The position numbers were made by a program, and so were the translations under genes. 64,000 nt of DNA from Massilia phyllostachyos (GTDB lineage: Bacteria > Pseudomonadota > Gammaproteobacteria > Burkholderiales > Burkholderiaceae_D), in assembly GCF_021044825.1 (NCBI RefSeq), contig NZ_JAJNOC010000002.1, forward strand, positions 829,902 through 893,901. The letters run 5' to 3'. Below the pieces are notes generated by a model. The model was not told where the DNA came from and ran no database searches. It saw only the letters and a program-made list of their open reading frames with translations. Shown here in pieces: positions 52,765-62,984 of this stretch; within the stretch, counting starts at the first letter, position 1, and each line of letters starts with the position of its first letter.

Positions 52765-53970
52765 TCAGCGTGGCTGGAAGGGCTCCGCCCCTTCGGCATG
52801 GCCGTCCTCGCTGAAGCCATCGGCCACCGACACGCCCTCCAGTCCGAGCGCCAGCAGGGCGTCGCACAGGTTGTCCACCTCGACCGTCAGGTCGGCCGCC
52901 AGGTCGACCGCCGTCTCGACAGTGCCCCAGGGGCGGCCGCCGTCGAGCGCGTACAGGTTGATGCGCAGCACAATATGTTCGCCCGCGTCGACCGGGGCCA
53001 CGGCGGCGTGCACCTGGTCGGCGTCGAGCTCCTTGGCCGCCAGGGTGCGCGCGACCTCGGACAGGGTCGACAGGGTCGACAGTTCCGCCACGCCCTGCTC
53101 CTTGGCGCCGTAGAACAGGTCCTGGTAGAGGAAGTCGACGTGCACGCGCTCGGGGTCGGCGGCCAGGCAGCGGCGCACCAGCGGCGCGGCCTTGAAGGTC
53201 CAGGCGCGGTAGCGCTCCTCGCGCGCGCCGTACCAGGCGTCGGCCTCGGCTTCGTCCGCCGGAATCGCATAGAAGGGGTCGTCCAGGCGCTTGAGCGAGA
53301 AGCCCAGCAGGAAGCGCAGCTCGACCGCCGAGTCGTCCGGGGCGAAGCGTTCGCCGGTCCAGCCGCGGATGCTGGCCTCGATGGTGGGCGCCGGCTGCAG
53401 CTTCTTTTCCAGCAGCGAAGCGGCCGCCTCGCGCAGCATCTCCTGCAGGGTCGAGAAGGACACGTGGTCGATCTCGGCCAGGTCGTAGGCGTGCTGGATC
53501 AGCACCAGCCTGCCCTTGCCGCCTTCCAGGCCGCCCGCCAGGAAGCTGTTCGACAATTCCTCGAAAGCGGCTTCGTCCTGGAAGGTCTCCTGGGCCACCA
53601 GCCCGCCCGGGCTGCGCACGAACAGCGGGATCAAAAAGGCGTCGATCTCGACTTCGCCATCGTCGCGGCGGATGCGCAGGGTGGCCGCTTCTTCCTCGAT
53701 GCGCCCGCGCAGCAGGCGGCAGGCCAGCGGATCGGTGAAGCGCGCGGTCTCGATCGCCTCGTACAGCGCTTCGTCGCGCTTCTTGCGCAGCAGTTTTCTC
53801 ACCGCGCTCGTGAGTTCTTCCTCGCGCTCGGCGTCCGCGCCGAAGCCCGGCTCCTCCTCGCGCTCGGCGATGGCGAGGGCCAGGTCGGCCAGTTCCTGGG
53901 CCTGGCTGGCGGTGTCCGGCTCGCGCGGATTGTTGGAGGTGCGGGGCAGCGGACGTTTGTTTTTCGGCAT
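52765..53970 (-). CDS. DUF2863-like protein of unknown function
   Basis: This is a 401-residue acidic cytosolic protein. The basic N-terminus (MPKNKRPLPRTSNN) is followed by a helical region (about 22-80), a mixed domain with IDAFLIPLFVRSPGG and LVLIQHAYDLAEIDHV, and a C-terminal half with HVDFLYQDLFYGAKEQGVAE. It matches the betaproteobacterial DUF2863 family in size and pattern as I recall it. There is no catalytic motif. It has its own promoter and lies opposite the purine permease. Confidence 0.7.
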   Translation of the reverse strand: MPKNKRPLPRTSNNPREPDTASQAQELADLALAIAEREEEPGFGADAEREEELTSAVRKLLRKKRDEALYEAIETARFTDPLACRLLRGRIEEEAATLRIRRDDGEVEIDAFLIPLFVRSPGGLVAQETFQDEAAFEELSNSFLAGGLEGGKGRLVLIQHAYDLAEIDHVSFSTLQEMLREAAASLLEKKLQPAPTIEASIRGWTGERFAPDDSAVELRFLLGFSLKRLDDPFYAIPADEAEADAWYGAREERYRAWTFKAAPLVRRCLAADPERVHVDFLYQDLFYGAKEQGVAELSTLSTLSEVARTLAAKELDADQVHAAVAPVDAGEHIVLRINLYALDGGRPWGTVETAVDLAADLTVEVDNLCDALLALGLEGVSVADGFSEDGHAEGAEPFQPR

Positions 53971-54082
53971 GGCGTCAATTCTTCATGGTTGGAAGCCACA
54001 TGTTAGCGCATCGACAGCATGGCGCGCTGCCGCAAGGGGCGGGATGTTATGCTTCCGGCAAAATAACCGGGAGCGCAGCGCA

Positions 54083-55375
54083 ATGCTCGACAAGATCTTC
54101 AAACTCAGCCAGCACGGCACCGACGTCCGCACCGAACTGCTGGCGGGCCTGACCACCTTCCTGACGATGGTCTACATCATCTTCGTCAACCCTTCCATCC
54201 TCGGCGACGCCGGCATGCCCAGGGAATCGGTGTTCGTCGCCACCTGCCTGGTGGCGGCGCTCGGCACCGCGGTCATGGGCCTGTACGCCAACTATCCGAT
54301 CGCGATGGCGCCCGGCATGGGCCTGAACGCCTACTTCGCCTACGCCGTGGTGCTGGGCATGGGCATCACCTGGCAGGCGGCGCTGGGCGCGGTGTTCATC
54401 TCGGGCTGCCTGTTCATCGTGGTCACCCTGCTCGGCCTGCGCGGCATGATCGTGAACGGCATCCCGAAGTCGATGCGGGTCGCGATCACGGTCGGCCTGG
54501 GTATGTTCCTGGCCCTGATCGCGCTGAAGAACGCCGGCATCGTGGTGGCCAGCGAAGCGACCCTGGTCAAGGCCGGCGACCTGCACCAGCCGGCCGCGAT
54601 CATGGCGGTGGTCGGCTTCCTCGCCATCGTCGCGCTCGACCGCCTGAAGGTGAAGGGCGCGATCCTGATCGGCATCGTGCTGGTGACGGTGCTCTCCTTT
54701 TTCTTCGGCGGGAATACCTACAAGGGCGTGTTCTCGGCGCCGCCGAGCATCGACCCGACCCTGTTCCAGCTCGACATCCCGGGCGCCCTGTCCGCCGGCA
54801 TCCTGAACGTGGTGCTGGTGTTCTTCCTGGTCGAACTGTTCGACGCCACCGGCACCCTGATGGGCGTGGCGCGCCGCGCCGGCCTGCTGGTCGAGGGCAA
54901 GATGGAGCGCCTGAACAAGGCGCTGCTGGCCGACAGCGGCGCCATCGTCGCCGGCAGCGTGCTGGGCACCTCGAGCACCACCGCCTATCTGGAGAGCGCC
55001 TCCGGCGTGCAGGCGGGCGGACGCACCGGCCTGACGGCCATCGCGGTCGCCGTGCTGTTCCTGGCCTGCCTGTTCATCGCGCCGCTGGCCGGCGTGGTGC
55101 CGCCCTACGCCACCGCCCCGGCCCTGCTGTTCGTGGCCTGCCTGATGCTGAGCGACCTCGGCGACGTCGAATGGGGCGACTCCACCGAAAGCATCCCGGC
55201 GGCGGTCACCGCCCTCGGCATGCCCTTCACCTTCTCGATCGCGGAAGGCATCGCCTTCGGCTTCATCACCTATGCGGCGCTCAAGCTCCTCACCGGCCGC
55301 GCGCGCGAGGTGGCGCCGGTGGTGTGGGTGATCGCGGCGCTGTTTGCTTTCAAGATTGCTTATGTTGGTACCTGA
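54083..55375 (+). CDS. NCS2-family purine/nucleobase permease (AzgA-like)
   Basis: This is a 430-residue inner-membrane protein from the ATG at 54083 (GGGAG upstream). About 13-14 helices follow the 7+7 repeat of the NCS2 family. Diagnostic pieces are LLAGLTTFLTMVYIIFVNPSIL split around residue 30, ANYPIAMAPGMGLNAYFAY (about 73-91), DATGTLMGVARRAGL (about 255) and GTSSTTAYLESASG (about 295). The length and these motifs point to the AzgA branch (adenine/guanine/hypoxanthine uptake by proton symport). It is a single gene. Confidence 0.92.
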   Translation: MLDKIFKLSQHGTDVRTELLAGLTTFLTMVYIIFVNPSILGDAGMPRESVFVATCLVAALGTAVMGLYANYPIAMAPGMGLNAYFAYAVVLGMGITWQAALGAVFISGCLFIVVTLLGLRGMIVNGIPKSMRVAITVGLGMFLALIALKNAGIVVASEATLVKAGDLHQPAAIMAVVGFLAIVALDRLKVKGAILIGIVLVTVLSFFFGGNTYKGVFSAPPSIDPTLFQLDIPGALSAGILNVVLVFFLVELFDATGTLMGVARRAGLLVEGKMERLNKALLADSGAIVAGSVLGTSSTTAYLESASGVQAGGRTGLTAIAVAVLFLACLFIAPLAGVVPPYATAPALLFVACLMLSDLGDVEWGDSTESIPAAVTALGMPFTFSIAEGIAFGFITYAALKLLTGRAREVAPVVWVIAALFAFKIAYVGT

Positions 55376-55511
55376 GGCAGGGACTTGAGTCTTCTATCCC
55401 GCTTGCGTAAAAAGGCGTTAAACAGCGTTTAAATGTGTCACAAAGAATCGCTTCGCGCTGCCTTTGGGATACAATGTCGCCGATCTTGCGTAATCCAAGC
55501 TAGGCAATCCG

Positions 55512-56315
55512 ATGCAAAAGACTACTCTCTCCTCCCTGGCGCTGGCCTTCCTCGCCATGCATGGCGTGGCGCACGCCGACGACGACCTGCCCCAGGTCAT
55601 CGACGTGCACGGGCCGCTCAGGGTGGCGCTGCCGAAGATTCCCGAAGGCGGCTGGTTCACCTCCGCCGAACTGGGCGCCATCGCCACCTCCGGCAACACC
55701 ACCGGCACCTCGATCACCGGCAAGATCGACGCCCGGCACGAGACCTCCAAGTGGAGTCACGAGTTCGTGGTCAGCGGCTTCTTCAAGGAAGACGAATACG
55801 AGGACGAGGACGGCAACAAGGAACGCAACAAGTCGGCCGAGCGCTTCGCCGCTTCCGCCAAGGCTTCCTACAAGCTGCTCGGCGCGAACACCCGCGCCTT
55901 CATCCTGGGCTCCCACGTCAACGACCGCTTCGGCGCCTACACGCGCTACTCCTCGCTGTCGATCGGCCATGGCCGCCAGATCCTGAGCGCGCCGGACAAG
56001 ACCCTCGACGTCGAGATCGGCCCGGGCTACTTCGCGGGCGAACGCGACACCGGCGAGGACGAGAATGGCCTGACCGTGCGCGGCGCGGCCCAGTTCCGCT
56101 GGCGGGTCAGCCCCTCGGCCTTCTTCGCCCAGACCATCAGCGTCGAAAAGGGCACCTCGAACACCCACTCGGTGGCCGAGACCTCGCTCAGCACCAAGAT
56201 CAATTCGACCATGCAGATGAAGGCCGGCTTCTCGGCCCGCAACGACACCAGCGTCACCCCGGGCAAGAAGAACACCGATACCCAGACCTCGCTGACGATG
56301 GTGTATTCCTTCTGA
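55512..56315 (+). CDS. DUF481 family outer-membrane protein (YdiY-like)
   Basis: This is a 267-residue protein with a signal peptide (residues 1-23, ending GVAHA). Beta strands follow: WFTSAELGAIATSGNTTGTS (the family start), ASAKASYKLL, and the C-terminal strand SLTMVYSF ending in Phe, the sign of outer-membrane insertion. DUF481 proteins are salt- or acid-induced barrels of unknown transport role. A strong terminator follows at 56323-56353. Confidence 0.9.
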   Translation: MQKTTLSSLALAFLAMHGVAHADDDLPQVIDVHGPLRVALPKIPEGGWFTSAELGAIATSGNTTGTSITGKIDARHETSKWSHEFVVSGFFKEDEYEDEDGNKERNKSAERFAASAKASYKLLGANTRAFILGSHVNDRFGAYTRYSSLSIGHGRQILSAPDKTLDVEIGPGYFAGERDTGEDENGLTVRGAAQFRWRVSPSAFFAQTISVEKGTSNTHSVAETSLSTKINSTMQMKAGFSARNDTSVTPGKKNTDTQTSLTMVYSF

Positions 56316-56322
56316 TGCGCGC

Positions 56323-56353
56323 GGCGCGGACGCCCGGTCCGCGCCTTTTCTTT
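56323..56353 (+). terminator. Rho-independent terminator of the DUF481 gene
   Basis: GGCGCGGAC (56323-56331) and GTCCGCGCC (56337-56345) pair perfectly with a 5-nt loop and are followed by TTTTCTTT. It overlaps the stop of the convergent MFS gene. Confidence 0.85.
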
Positions 56354-57651
56354 CAGCGCGCCGCGGCTACTTTCGCGGCGCCGCGCCTCCCCACCAGCAG
56401 CAGGGCCGCCAGGCTCAGGAGCGCCGCTCCGCTCAGGTACCAGCCGACCGATGCCAGGCCGTAGCTGGTGGCCAGCCAGGTCGCGATGTAAGGCGCCAGC
56501 GAGGCGCCCAGGATGCCGGCGAAATTGAAGGTCAGGGAGGCGCCCGTGTAGCGCACCTCGGCCGGGAACATCTCGGCCAGCAGGGTCCCGAGCGGGCCGT
56601 AGGTGAAGCCGACCAGGCACATCCCGGCGACCATGAACACCGCGGCGCTGCTCATGGTGCCGGCGCCGAACAGGGGCCCGAACAGCAGGCCGAAGACGGC
56701 GATCGCGGCGCTCACCAGCATCATCGCGGTGCGCCGTCCGTAGCGGTCGGCCAGGATCGCGGACGGCGGGATCGTCAGGCCGAAGAACACCACCGCCACC
56801 AGCTGCAGGGCCAGGAATTCCTGGCGCGAGAAGCCGAGCTTGCTCGTGCCCCAGCTCAGCGCGAACACCGTCATCAGGTAGAACACCACGAAGGTCGCCA
56901 GCGCCACCAGGGTGCCCAGTACCAGCTCGCGCCGGTGTTCGCGCAGCACGGTCAGCGCCGGCACCTTGACCCGCTCGCCGCGCTCCAGTACCTTCTGGAA
57001 GTCGGGCGTCTCGGTAATCTTCAGGCGCACGTAGAGGCCGACGAGCACCAGCAGCGCGCTGGCCAGGAAGGGAATTCGCCAGCCCCAGCTGAAGAAGGCG
57101 GCGTCACTCATCAGGCGGTCCAGCAGCAGGAAGGTGCCGCCCGAGAGGAAGAAGCCGAGCGGCGCGCCCAGCTGCGGGAACATGCCGTACCAGGCGCGTT
57201 TTTCCGGCGGCGCGTTCTCGGTGGCGAGCAGCACCGCCCCGCCCCACTCGCCGCCCAGGCCCAGGCCCTGGCCGAAGCGGCACAGCGCCAGCAGCAGGGG
57301 CGCCGCGGCGCCGATCGACGCGTAGGTCGGCAGCAGGCCGATCAGGATGGTCGAGACGCCCATGGTGAGCAGGGCCGCGACCAGGGTCGCCTTGCGGCCG
57401 ATGCGGTCGCCGAAGTGGCCGAACACGGCCGAACCGACGGGGCGCGCGAAAAAGGCGATGGCGAAGGTCGCCAGCGACTGCAGGGTGGCGGCCGCCGGGT
57501 CGGCGGCCGGGAAGAACAGCTGCGGGAACACCAGCACCGCGGCGGTGGCGTAGATATAGAAGTCGTAGAACTCGATGGTGGTGCCGATCAGGCTCGCGAA
57601 CAGGACGGTGCGCGGCTTGTTCGCCGGCTGTACGGGTACCGCTCCGCTCAT
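56353..57651 (-). CDS. MFS transporter, metabolite:proton symporter (MHS) type
   Basis: This is a 432-residue transporter from the ATG at 57651 that overlaps the thioredoxin stop by 4 bp. It has twelve helices. It shows the MHS-family start (ASLIGTTIEFYDFYIYATAA), the loop 2-3 motif GHFGDRIGRKATL, and LGLGGEWGGAVLLATENA in helix 5. The family takes up organic acids, betaine or shikimate-like compounds; the substrate is unknown. Co-expression with a thioredoxin-like protein is unusual. Confidence 0.92.
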   Translation of the reverse strand: MSGAVPVQPANKPRTVLFASLIGTTIEFYDFYIYATAAVLVFPQLFFPAADPAAATLQSLATFAIAFFARPVGSAVFGHFGDRIGRKATLVAALLTMGVSTILIGLLPTYASIGAAAPLLLALCRFGQGLGLGGEWGGAVLLATENAPPEKRAWYGMFPQLGAPLGFFLSGGTFLLLDRLMSDAAFFSWGWRIPFLASALLVLVGLYVRLKITETPDFQKVLERGERVKVPALTVLREHRRELVLGTLVALATFVVFYLMTVFALSWGTSKLGFSRQEFLALQLVAVVFFGLTIPPSAILADRYGRRTAMMLVSAAIAVFGLLFGPLFGAGTMSSAAVFMVAGMCLVGFTYGPLGTLLAEMFPAEVRYTGASLTFNFAGILGASLAPYIATWLATSYGLASVGWYLSGAALLSLAALLLVGRRGAAKVAAAR

Positions 57652-57962
57652 GCGCCGCCCGCCCGGGCCAGCGCCACCCGCACCTCGTCGCTCGAGACCG
57701 GCCGCACCACGCGCGCCACTTCCTGGCCATCCTTCATGACCACCACGGTCGGCCACAACTTGATGCGGAAGGAGCGGCCCAGCGCGCGGCCGGGACCGTC
57801 CTCGACCTTGACGTGGCGGACCTGGACGCCGGCCAGGCCCTCCTTGATGAGCGGCTCCGCGGCAAGGCAGTAGCCGCACCAGTTGGCGCCGAAATCGAGA
57901 ACGACGGTGCCCGGCAGCGCGTCGATCGCGCTGCGTTCGGGCTGGGCGGTTTCGTAGGTCAT
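57648..57962 (-). CDS. Thioredoxin-family protein
   Basis: This is a 104-residue protein with the thioredoxin fold and active site WCGYC (about residues 28-32), the cis-Pro loop LWPTVVV (about 69-75) and the usual VLDFGANWCG strand. The WCGYC instead of WCGPC suggests a redox role different from classical TrxA. There is no signal peptide. It starts the two-gene unit with the MFS transporter. GGAGTACCC precedes the ATG at 57962. Confidence 0.9.
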   Translation of the reverse strand: MTYETAQPERSAIDALPGTVVLDFGANWCGYCLAAEPLIKEGLAGVQVRHVKVEDGPGRALGRSFRIKLWPTVVVMKDGQEVARVVRPVSSDEVRVALARAGGA

Positions 57963-58037
57963 GCGGGTACTCCTCCAGTTTGCCGATGTGGCAAGGTTAC
58001 CTCAAAACGCGATGGAGGAGCCAGCAGCGATGCATTG

Positions 58038-61000
58038 TCAATGCGCGTGGCCGCCACCTTCCGCGCCATGCCCGGGATCGTCGCGGCACAGGGGCTCCTG
58101 CGCCGCCAGCGCCTGGCGCCGCGCCTCCAGTTGCTGCGGCGTGCGCGCCGGCGCCAGGATCTCGTCCTGGGTGATCACCCGCCCGTTCCTGACCACGAAC
58201 TGCACCGCCTCCGCCGCGTTGACGTCCGCCAGCGGGTCGCCGCGCACCGCGATCAGGTCGGCCAGCTTGCCCTTCTCGACCGTGCCGAGATCCTCGCCGA
58301 CCAGGGCGATGCGCGCCGCGTCGCGCGTCACCGACTGCAGCGCCGCCAGGTTGCCGCGCACCATGGCCGCGCCGCGCAGGTTCAGGTGCAGCGAGATGCC
58401 GGGCACCACCAGCGGCGAATCGGTGCCGTTGGCGACCAGGGCGCCGGCGGCGGCCACCCGCGCCTGCTGGGTGGCGTCGTTGACCAGCGTCGCGATCTGG
58501 GCCGGCGTGGGCGGCTGGGCATTCTGCAGGTTGGTCACGAAGTTGGGCGGCACCAGGATGAAGCGCGGGTCGCTGACGATGTCGGGGTCGAGCCCCGCCA
58601 GCACCCCGGCCGAGAACAGGGTGTCGATCAGGTGGAAGCTGCCCTTGCCGTAGACGTCGGCCGCGTCCTGGGGTGATCGCGCGCGCCAGCGACTTCGACC
58701 AGCCGTAGCCCATGCGCTGGGTGGCCGACAGGTGGGTGGTCCCGCCCAGGCCCGTGGCGGCGCCCGGCTGCACCATGTGGGTCCCGCTCGGCACGCGCAG
58801 GTCGAGCGCCCCTTGCGCGATGCGCTCCATGACCGGGATCGGGGCGCGCACGTAACTCTTGAGGAAGTCGGCATCCATCCGCTTGGCCTTGGCGATCTCG
58901 ATGTCCGCTACGTCTACCGTGCGCAGGGTGCGCGCGAAGTTGTAGAACAGGCGGTTGCCCTCCCACAGCGGCGGCGACACGAACAGCCGTGGCCCGAGCA
59001 GGTTCCCCGCTTCCAGCGCCTCGCGCAGCTCGACGCTCTGGTGCAGCGGCCCGGCCACCGACTGGGCGCTGGTGACGCCGTAGGACAGCATCAGCTGGGC
59101 GATCTGGCCGAACTGGCCGCCCTGGTACAGGGTCAGCGGATGCAGGTGGGTCTCGATCAGGCCCGGCATCACGGTGAGTTCGCTCGCATCGACCACCTTC
59201 ACCCCGGGCGCGTGCTCGCGGTGCGGGCGGACCGAGGCGATGCGGTTGCCCTCGACCACGATGTCGACCTCGCGGCGCAGGGTGCTTTCCTTGCCGTCCC
59301 ACAGCGCGCCGGCGTGGATCACGGTGCGGCCGGCGGGGATGGCCTGGCGCCAGGTCAGCAGAACCGGCACCTCGCGCGTCGCGCTGCCGTCGAGGCGCAC
59401 GCTGCGCACCCGCTCCGCCGACTTGTACAGGATGGTCTGCGAGTCGCCGCCCCAGGACGGCAGGTCGGCCACGTCCTCGCTCACCTGGCGCGCGGGGCCC
59501 GTGGGCGCGCCGTCCGCGCCGACGGGCATCACGTGCAGGCGCGAATCCATGATGAAGGCGACGTGGCGGCCGTCCGGCGCGAGCACCGCCGCGCCCTCGT
59601 CGCGCTCGGCGATCTGGCGCGGGGCCGGGGCCACTTCGTAAAAGCGCGCCTGGCGGGTGGCCAGGTCGATCACGCGCAGCTTGTTGTAGCCCTCGCGGAA
59701 GCGGTTGTTGATGCGCTCGTTGTCGACCAGCAGGATGCGCGCGCCGTCCGGCGTCCACTGCGGCGTGCTGACCTGGGTGCTCAGCGAAGGGATGATCACC
59801 TCGAAGGCGCCGGTGGCGCGGGTCCAGATCTCGAGCTGCCCGGACAAGGTGGTGTAGGCGATGCGCGCGCCGTCCGGCGACAGCCTGGGGGTGGCCATCG
59901 AGCGGCCGGGGATCGCGGCCAGGCGGGTGCGCGCGGCGCTGGCGATGTCGACCTGGTCGACCGCGAGCTGGCCCGCATTCGCGCGCTCGGACGAGAAGTA
60001 GATCGCGGCGCCGTCCGCGGTCCACTGGGGATTGAGGTCGCGGTCCGCATCGTTCGTCAGCCGGCGCGGGGCTTCGCCGATGCGCATCACCCAGATGTCG
60101 TTCAGGGCGCCGAAGGCGATGCTGCCGCCGTCGGGCGAGAGCACCGGCGCGCTGATGCCGGCCACGGTGCGCGTGTCCGGATCGTCGAAGCCGCGGTCCT
60201 TGCCCTTGCGGATCGCCGGCCGGCGCAGCAGCAAGGTGGCGCGGAAATCGATGTCGCGCGGCGCGGCGCCATCCGGCGCGCGGGTGCGGATCTTGCCGTC
60301 CGCGGTGTAGAGGAAGCGCCCGTCCGGCAGGAAGCGCACCGGGAAGGGGAAGAGGTCCTCGTTGGCGGTGACCTCGATGCCGTTCACCACCAGCTGGCGC
60401 GCGGCGTTCTGGTAGACCAGGCCGGTGCCGGCGGGGTTCCAGGCCGGCGCCGCGCCGGGCGCCACCACGGTCGGCGCGCCGCCCGCGATCGGCGCAGTGA
60501 CGACGTTGGCGCCGTCGACATAGGCCAGGCGGGTGCCGTCGGGCGACACCACCGGATTGCTCTCGGCGCCCGGCCCGGTCGTCAGCTGCACCGGCGCGCC
60601 TCCGGCGAGCGGCGCGCGCCAGATCTTGTACTGGCCGTCGCCGCTGCGGTCCGACGAGAACACCAGGCCGCTGCCGTCGGGCAGCCAGGCCGGCTCGCGG
60701 TCGTCGAACGGCCCGGTTGTGATCTCGACCGGGTCGCGGCCGTCCGGCGCGATGGTCCAGATATGGAAGTTCCCCTCCGGCGCGTAGTTCTGGAAGGCGA
60801 TGCGCTTGCCGTCGGGCGACCATACCGGCGCGGTCGGCTCCAGCCGGTAGTCGGTGATGCGCAGCGCGCGTCCGCCGCCGGCCGGCATCACCCACAGCGC
60901 GCCCTGCGCCGAAAAGACGATGCGGCGGCCGTCCGGCGACGGCGCGGCCGCCATATTGGTGCCTTCGCGCAGCTCCACCGCAAAGTCGCGGACCGGGCCG

Positions 61001-61125
61001 TGCAGGTCGTTGAGCTGGTCGACCGGGCCGCCGCGCGGCCACTGGCAGCCGGCCAGGAGGACGGCGCCGGCCGCCAGGGCCAGCAGGGTGCGCGCCGGAG
61101 CGCGCCGCTTGGAAGGAGTAGTCAT
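58038..61125 (-). pseudogene. TolB-like propeller/amidohydrolase lipoprotein with a frameshift
   Basis: From the ATG at 61125 (AAGGAG upstream) the protein has a lipoprotein signal (LLAGC, Cys about residue 27). A long PD40/TolB-type propeller follows (about 40-600; many SPDGxRI..F repeats). Then comes an amidohydrolase domain starting at GLIETHLHP. After ARAITP the frame changes: a second frame carries the rest (DAADVYGKG to the C-terminus at 58038). One missing base in the G run at 58670-58673 restores a single ~1,030-residue protein. It is either a sequencing error or a recent inactivation; without repair the metal-site end is lost. Confidence 0.85.
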
Positions 61126-61411
61126 GGTCTGTCTCCAGAGAAGTTTTCCGGGACGCACCGGGCTGGTGCGGTAGTGACCATGCGATGCTCGGCCAGGGGT
61201 CTGACGAATGGCTGACAGATGAGTTTGGCTGGAAAGGCATCGCAGTCTAAAGCGCCGGCGGCTGATGTCGCTCAAGCGTCAACCATCCTGACAGGGAACT
61301 TTTTGGCCTCTCCACTACCAGGCAGAAATGATGCGGCAAGGTGAAGTGCCTAACGGACTCCACCAGGTCGCAGGGGCATAGTAGGTCAAACCCGTTACAA
61401 AGGAGCCCATC

Positions 61412-61591
61412 ATGTCCGACAATCTGCAAAACCGCGGCGCCCAGGATCGTGCCCGCATCAACATGAGCGAGGACTGGGAAGTCCGTCACTGGACCGAGTC
61501 GCTGGGCGTGAGCAAGGAAGAGCTGGAACGCGCCGTCAAGCAGGTCGGTTCCAGCGCCGACAAAGTGCGCGAGCACCTGAAACGCCATTGA
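61412..61591 (+). CDS. DUF3606 family small protein
   Basis: This is a 59-residue protein with AAGGAG upstream. The core RINMSEDWEVRHWTESLGVS and KEELERAVKQVG is the DUF3606 pattern: a short helical domain common in stress-associated small proteins of proteobacteria. There is no signal or Cys. It lies alone between the frameshifted lipoprotein gene (divergent) and mscS (2). Function unknown. Confidence 0.85.
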   Translation: MSDNLQNRGAQDRARINMSEDWEVRHWTESLGVSKEELERAVKQVGSSADKVREHLKRH

Positions 61592-61793
61592 TCGACCCGC
61601 GGGCCGCGTGTCTGCACGGACGGCGGCACCGCTACCGTCTCCCATATCCGCCGGCAGGTCATCAGAACAGCCTGCCGGCCTGCGGGGCGATTGTGCCCCG
61701 CATCCGGCGCCGCCCGCCGCGCGCCCCCATGCATTGAGTGCATTCCATGCGGCTGGCGCGGCCGGCGCCGGCTCCATCCGAAAGGAGCCCGGC

Positions 61794-62984
61794 TTGGATT
61801 TCCACTTCATCGACTTTTTCCGTTCCCTCGACATCACCCTGCCCAACGCCCTGTTCGCGCTCGGCGCCGCGGTGCTGAGCTACCTCCTGATGCACGGCGC
61901 GCTGATCATGTTCAGGAAGCGCCTCGGCACCCTCAGCACCGACCGCGAACACGGCACCATCGCCCAGGTGCTCAGCAAGACCCTGGCCCATACCGGCGCC
62001 CTGGCCATCGTCGCCACCGCGATCCTGATCGGCCTGTCGGTGCTCGACCTGCCCGAGCCCTGGAACACGCGCCTCGGCCACCTCTGGTTCTTCACGCTCG
62101 GCATCCAGATCGCGATGTTCCTGCACCGCGCCGTCAAGATCGCCTCGCGCCGCTACTTCCTGGCGCACAATCCGGGCGCGGTCGACCAGCAGGTGACGGT
62201 CGCGCACACGGTGGTGATCTGGCTGCTGCAGACCACGGTCTGGGTGGTGTTCGTGCTGGCCATGCTGTCGAACCTCGGCATCAACGTCACCACCTTCGTG
62301 GCCAGCCTCGGGATCGGCGGCGTCGCCATCGCGCTGGCCGTGCAGAACATCCTGGGCGACCTGTTCGCCTCGATGTCGATCGCGGTCGACAAGCCCTTCG
62401 AGGTCGGCGACTTCATCTCGGCCAAGGACTATTCCGGGACGGTGGAGCACGTGGGCCTGAAGACCACCCGCCTGCGCGCCCTGGGCGGCGAGCAGATCGT
62501 GGTCGCCAATGCAGAGCTGCTGCGCAGCACCGTCTACAACTTCCGCCGCATGACCACGCGCCGCATCGTGTTCGCGCTGCGCGCCAGCCCGGCGACGCCG
62601 CCGCGGCTGGCGGGCAAGGTGCCGGGCATGCTGGCCGAGATCGTCAAGTGCCGCGACAAGGTGCGCTTCGACCGCGCCCACCTGAAGACCGTGGACCAGA
62701 ACTGGATCGAATACGAGATTGTCTACACCATGCTGGATGCGAGCTTCGACCTCTACATGGACACCCAGCAGGCCATCAACCTGGACGCGATGCAGATGTT
62801 CGCCGACCTCGGCATCTCGATGGCGCCGCGTCCGCAGCACGTGCTGCTGCAGGAAGCGCCCGACGCCAGGGCCGACGTCCGCGGCGAAGAACAGGCGGCG
62901 GCCAACGAGCTGGTCGATGGCGCCGGCGACCCGGCGGCGGACCGCGAACGGCCGGACACCCCCTCCCTCATCCTCAAACATTGA
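61794..62984 (+). CDS. Small-conductance mechanosensitive channel, MscS family (2)
   Basis: This is a 396-residue channel from a TTG at 61794 that has AAAGGAG nine bases upstream; the open frame reaches further up, but without membrane character. Four N-terminal helices are followed by the MscS core NVTTFVASLGIGGVAIALAV, QNILGDLFASMSIAVDKPFE, VGDFISAKDY, LKTTRLRALGGEQIVVANAELL, and a cytoplasmic beta/alpha domain to about residue 350. A Glu/Asp/Ala-rich tail ends it. It is similar to the channel at 49878-50966. Confidence 0.93.
   Translation: MDFHFIDFFRSLDITLPNALFALGAAVLSYLLMHGALIMFRKRLGTLSTDREHGTIAQVLSKTLAHTGALAIVATAILIGLSVLDLPEPWNTRLGHLWFFTLGIQIAMFLHRAVKIASRRYFLAHNPGAVDQQVTVAHTVVIWLLQTTVWVVFVLAMLSNLGINVTTFVASLGIGGVAIALAVQNILGDLFASMSIAVDKPFEVGDFISAKDYSGTVEHVGLKTTRLRALGGEQIVVANAELLRSTVYNFRRMTTRRIVFALRASPATPPRLAGKVPGMLAEIVKCRDKVRFDRAHLKTVDQNWIEYEIVYTMLDASFDLYMDTQQAINLDAMQMFADLGISMAPRPQHVLLQEAPDARADVRGEEQAAANELVDGAGDPAADRERPDTPSLILKH

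Noticed and set aside
58732..61215. An 827-codon open frame opposite the propeller/amidohydrolase gene
   Set aside because: It has antisense composition without motifs; the minus strand shows repeated propeller blades and a lipoprotein signal.
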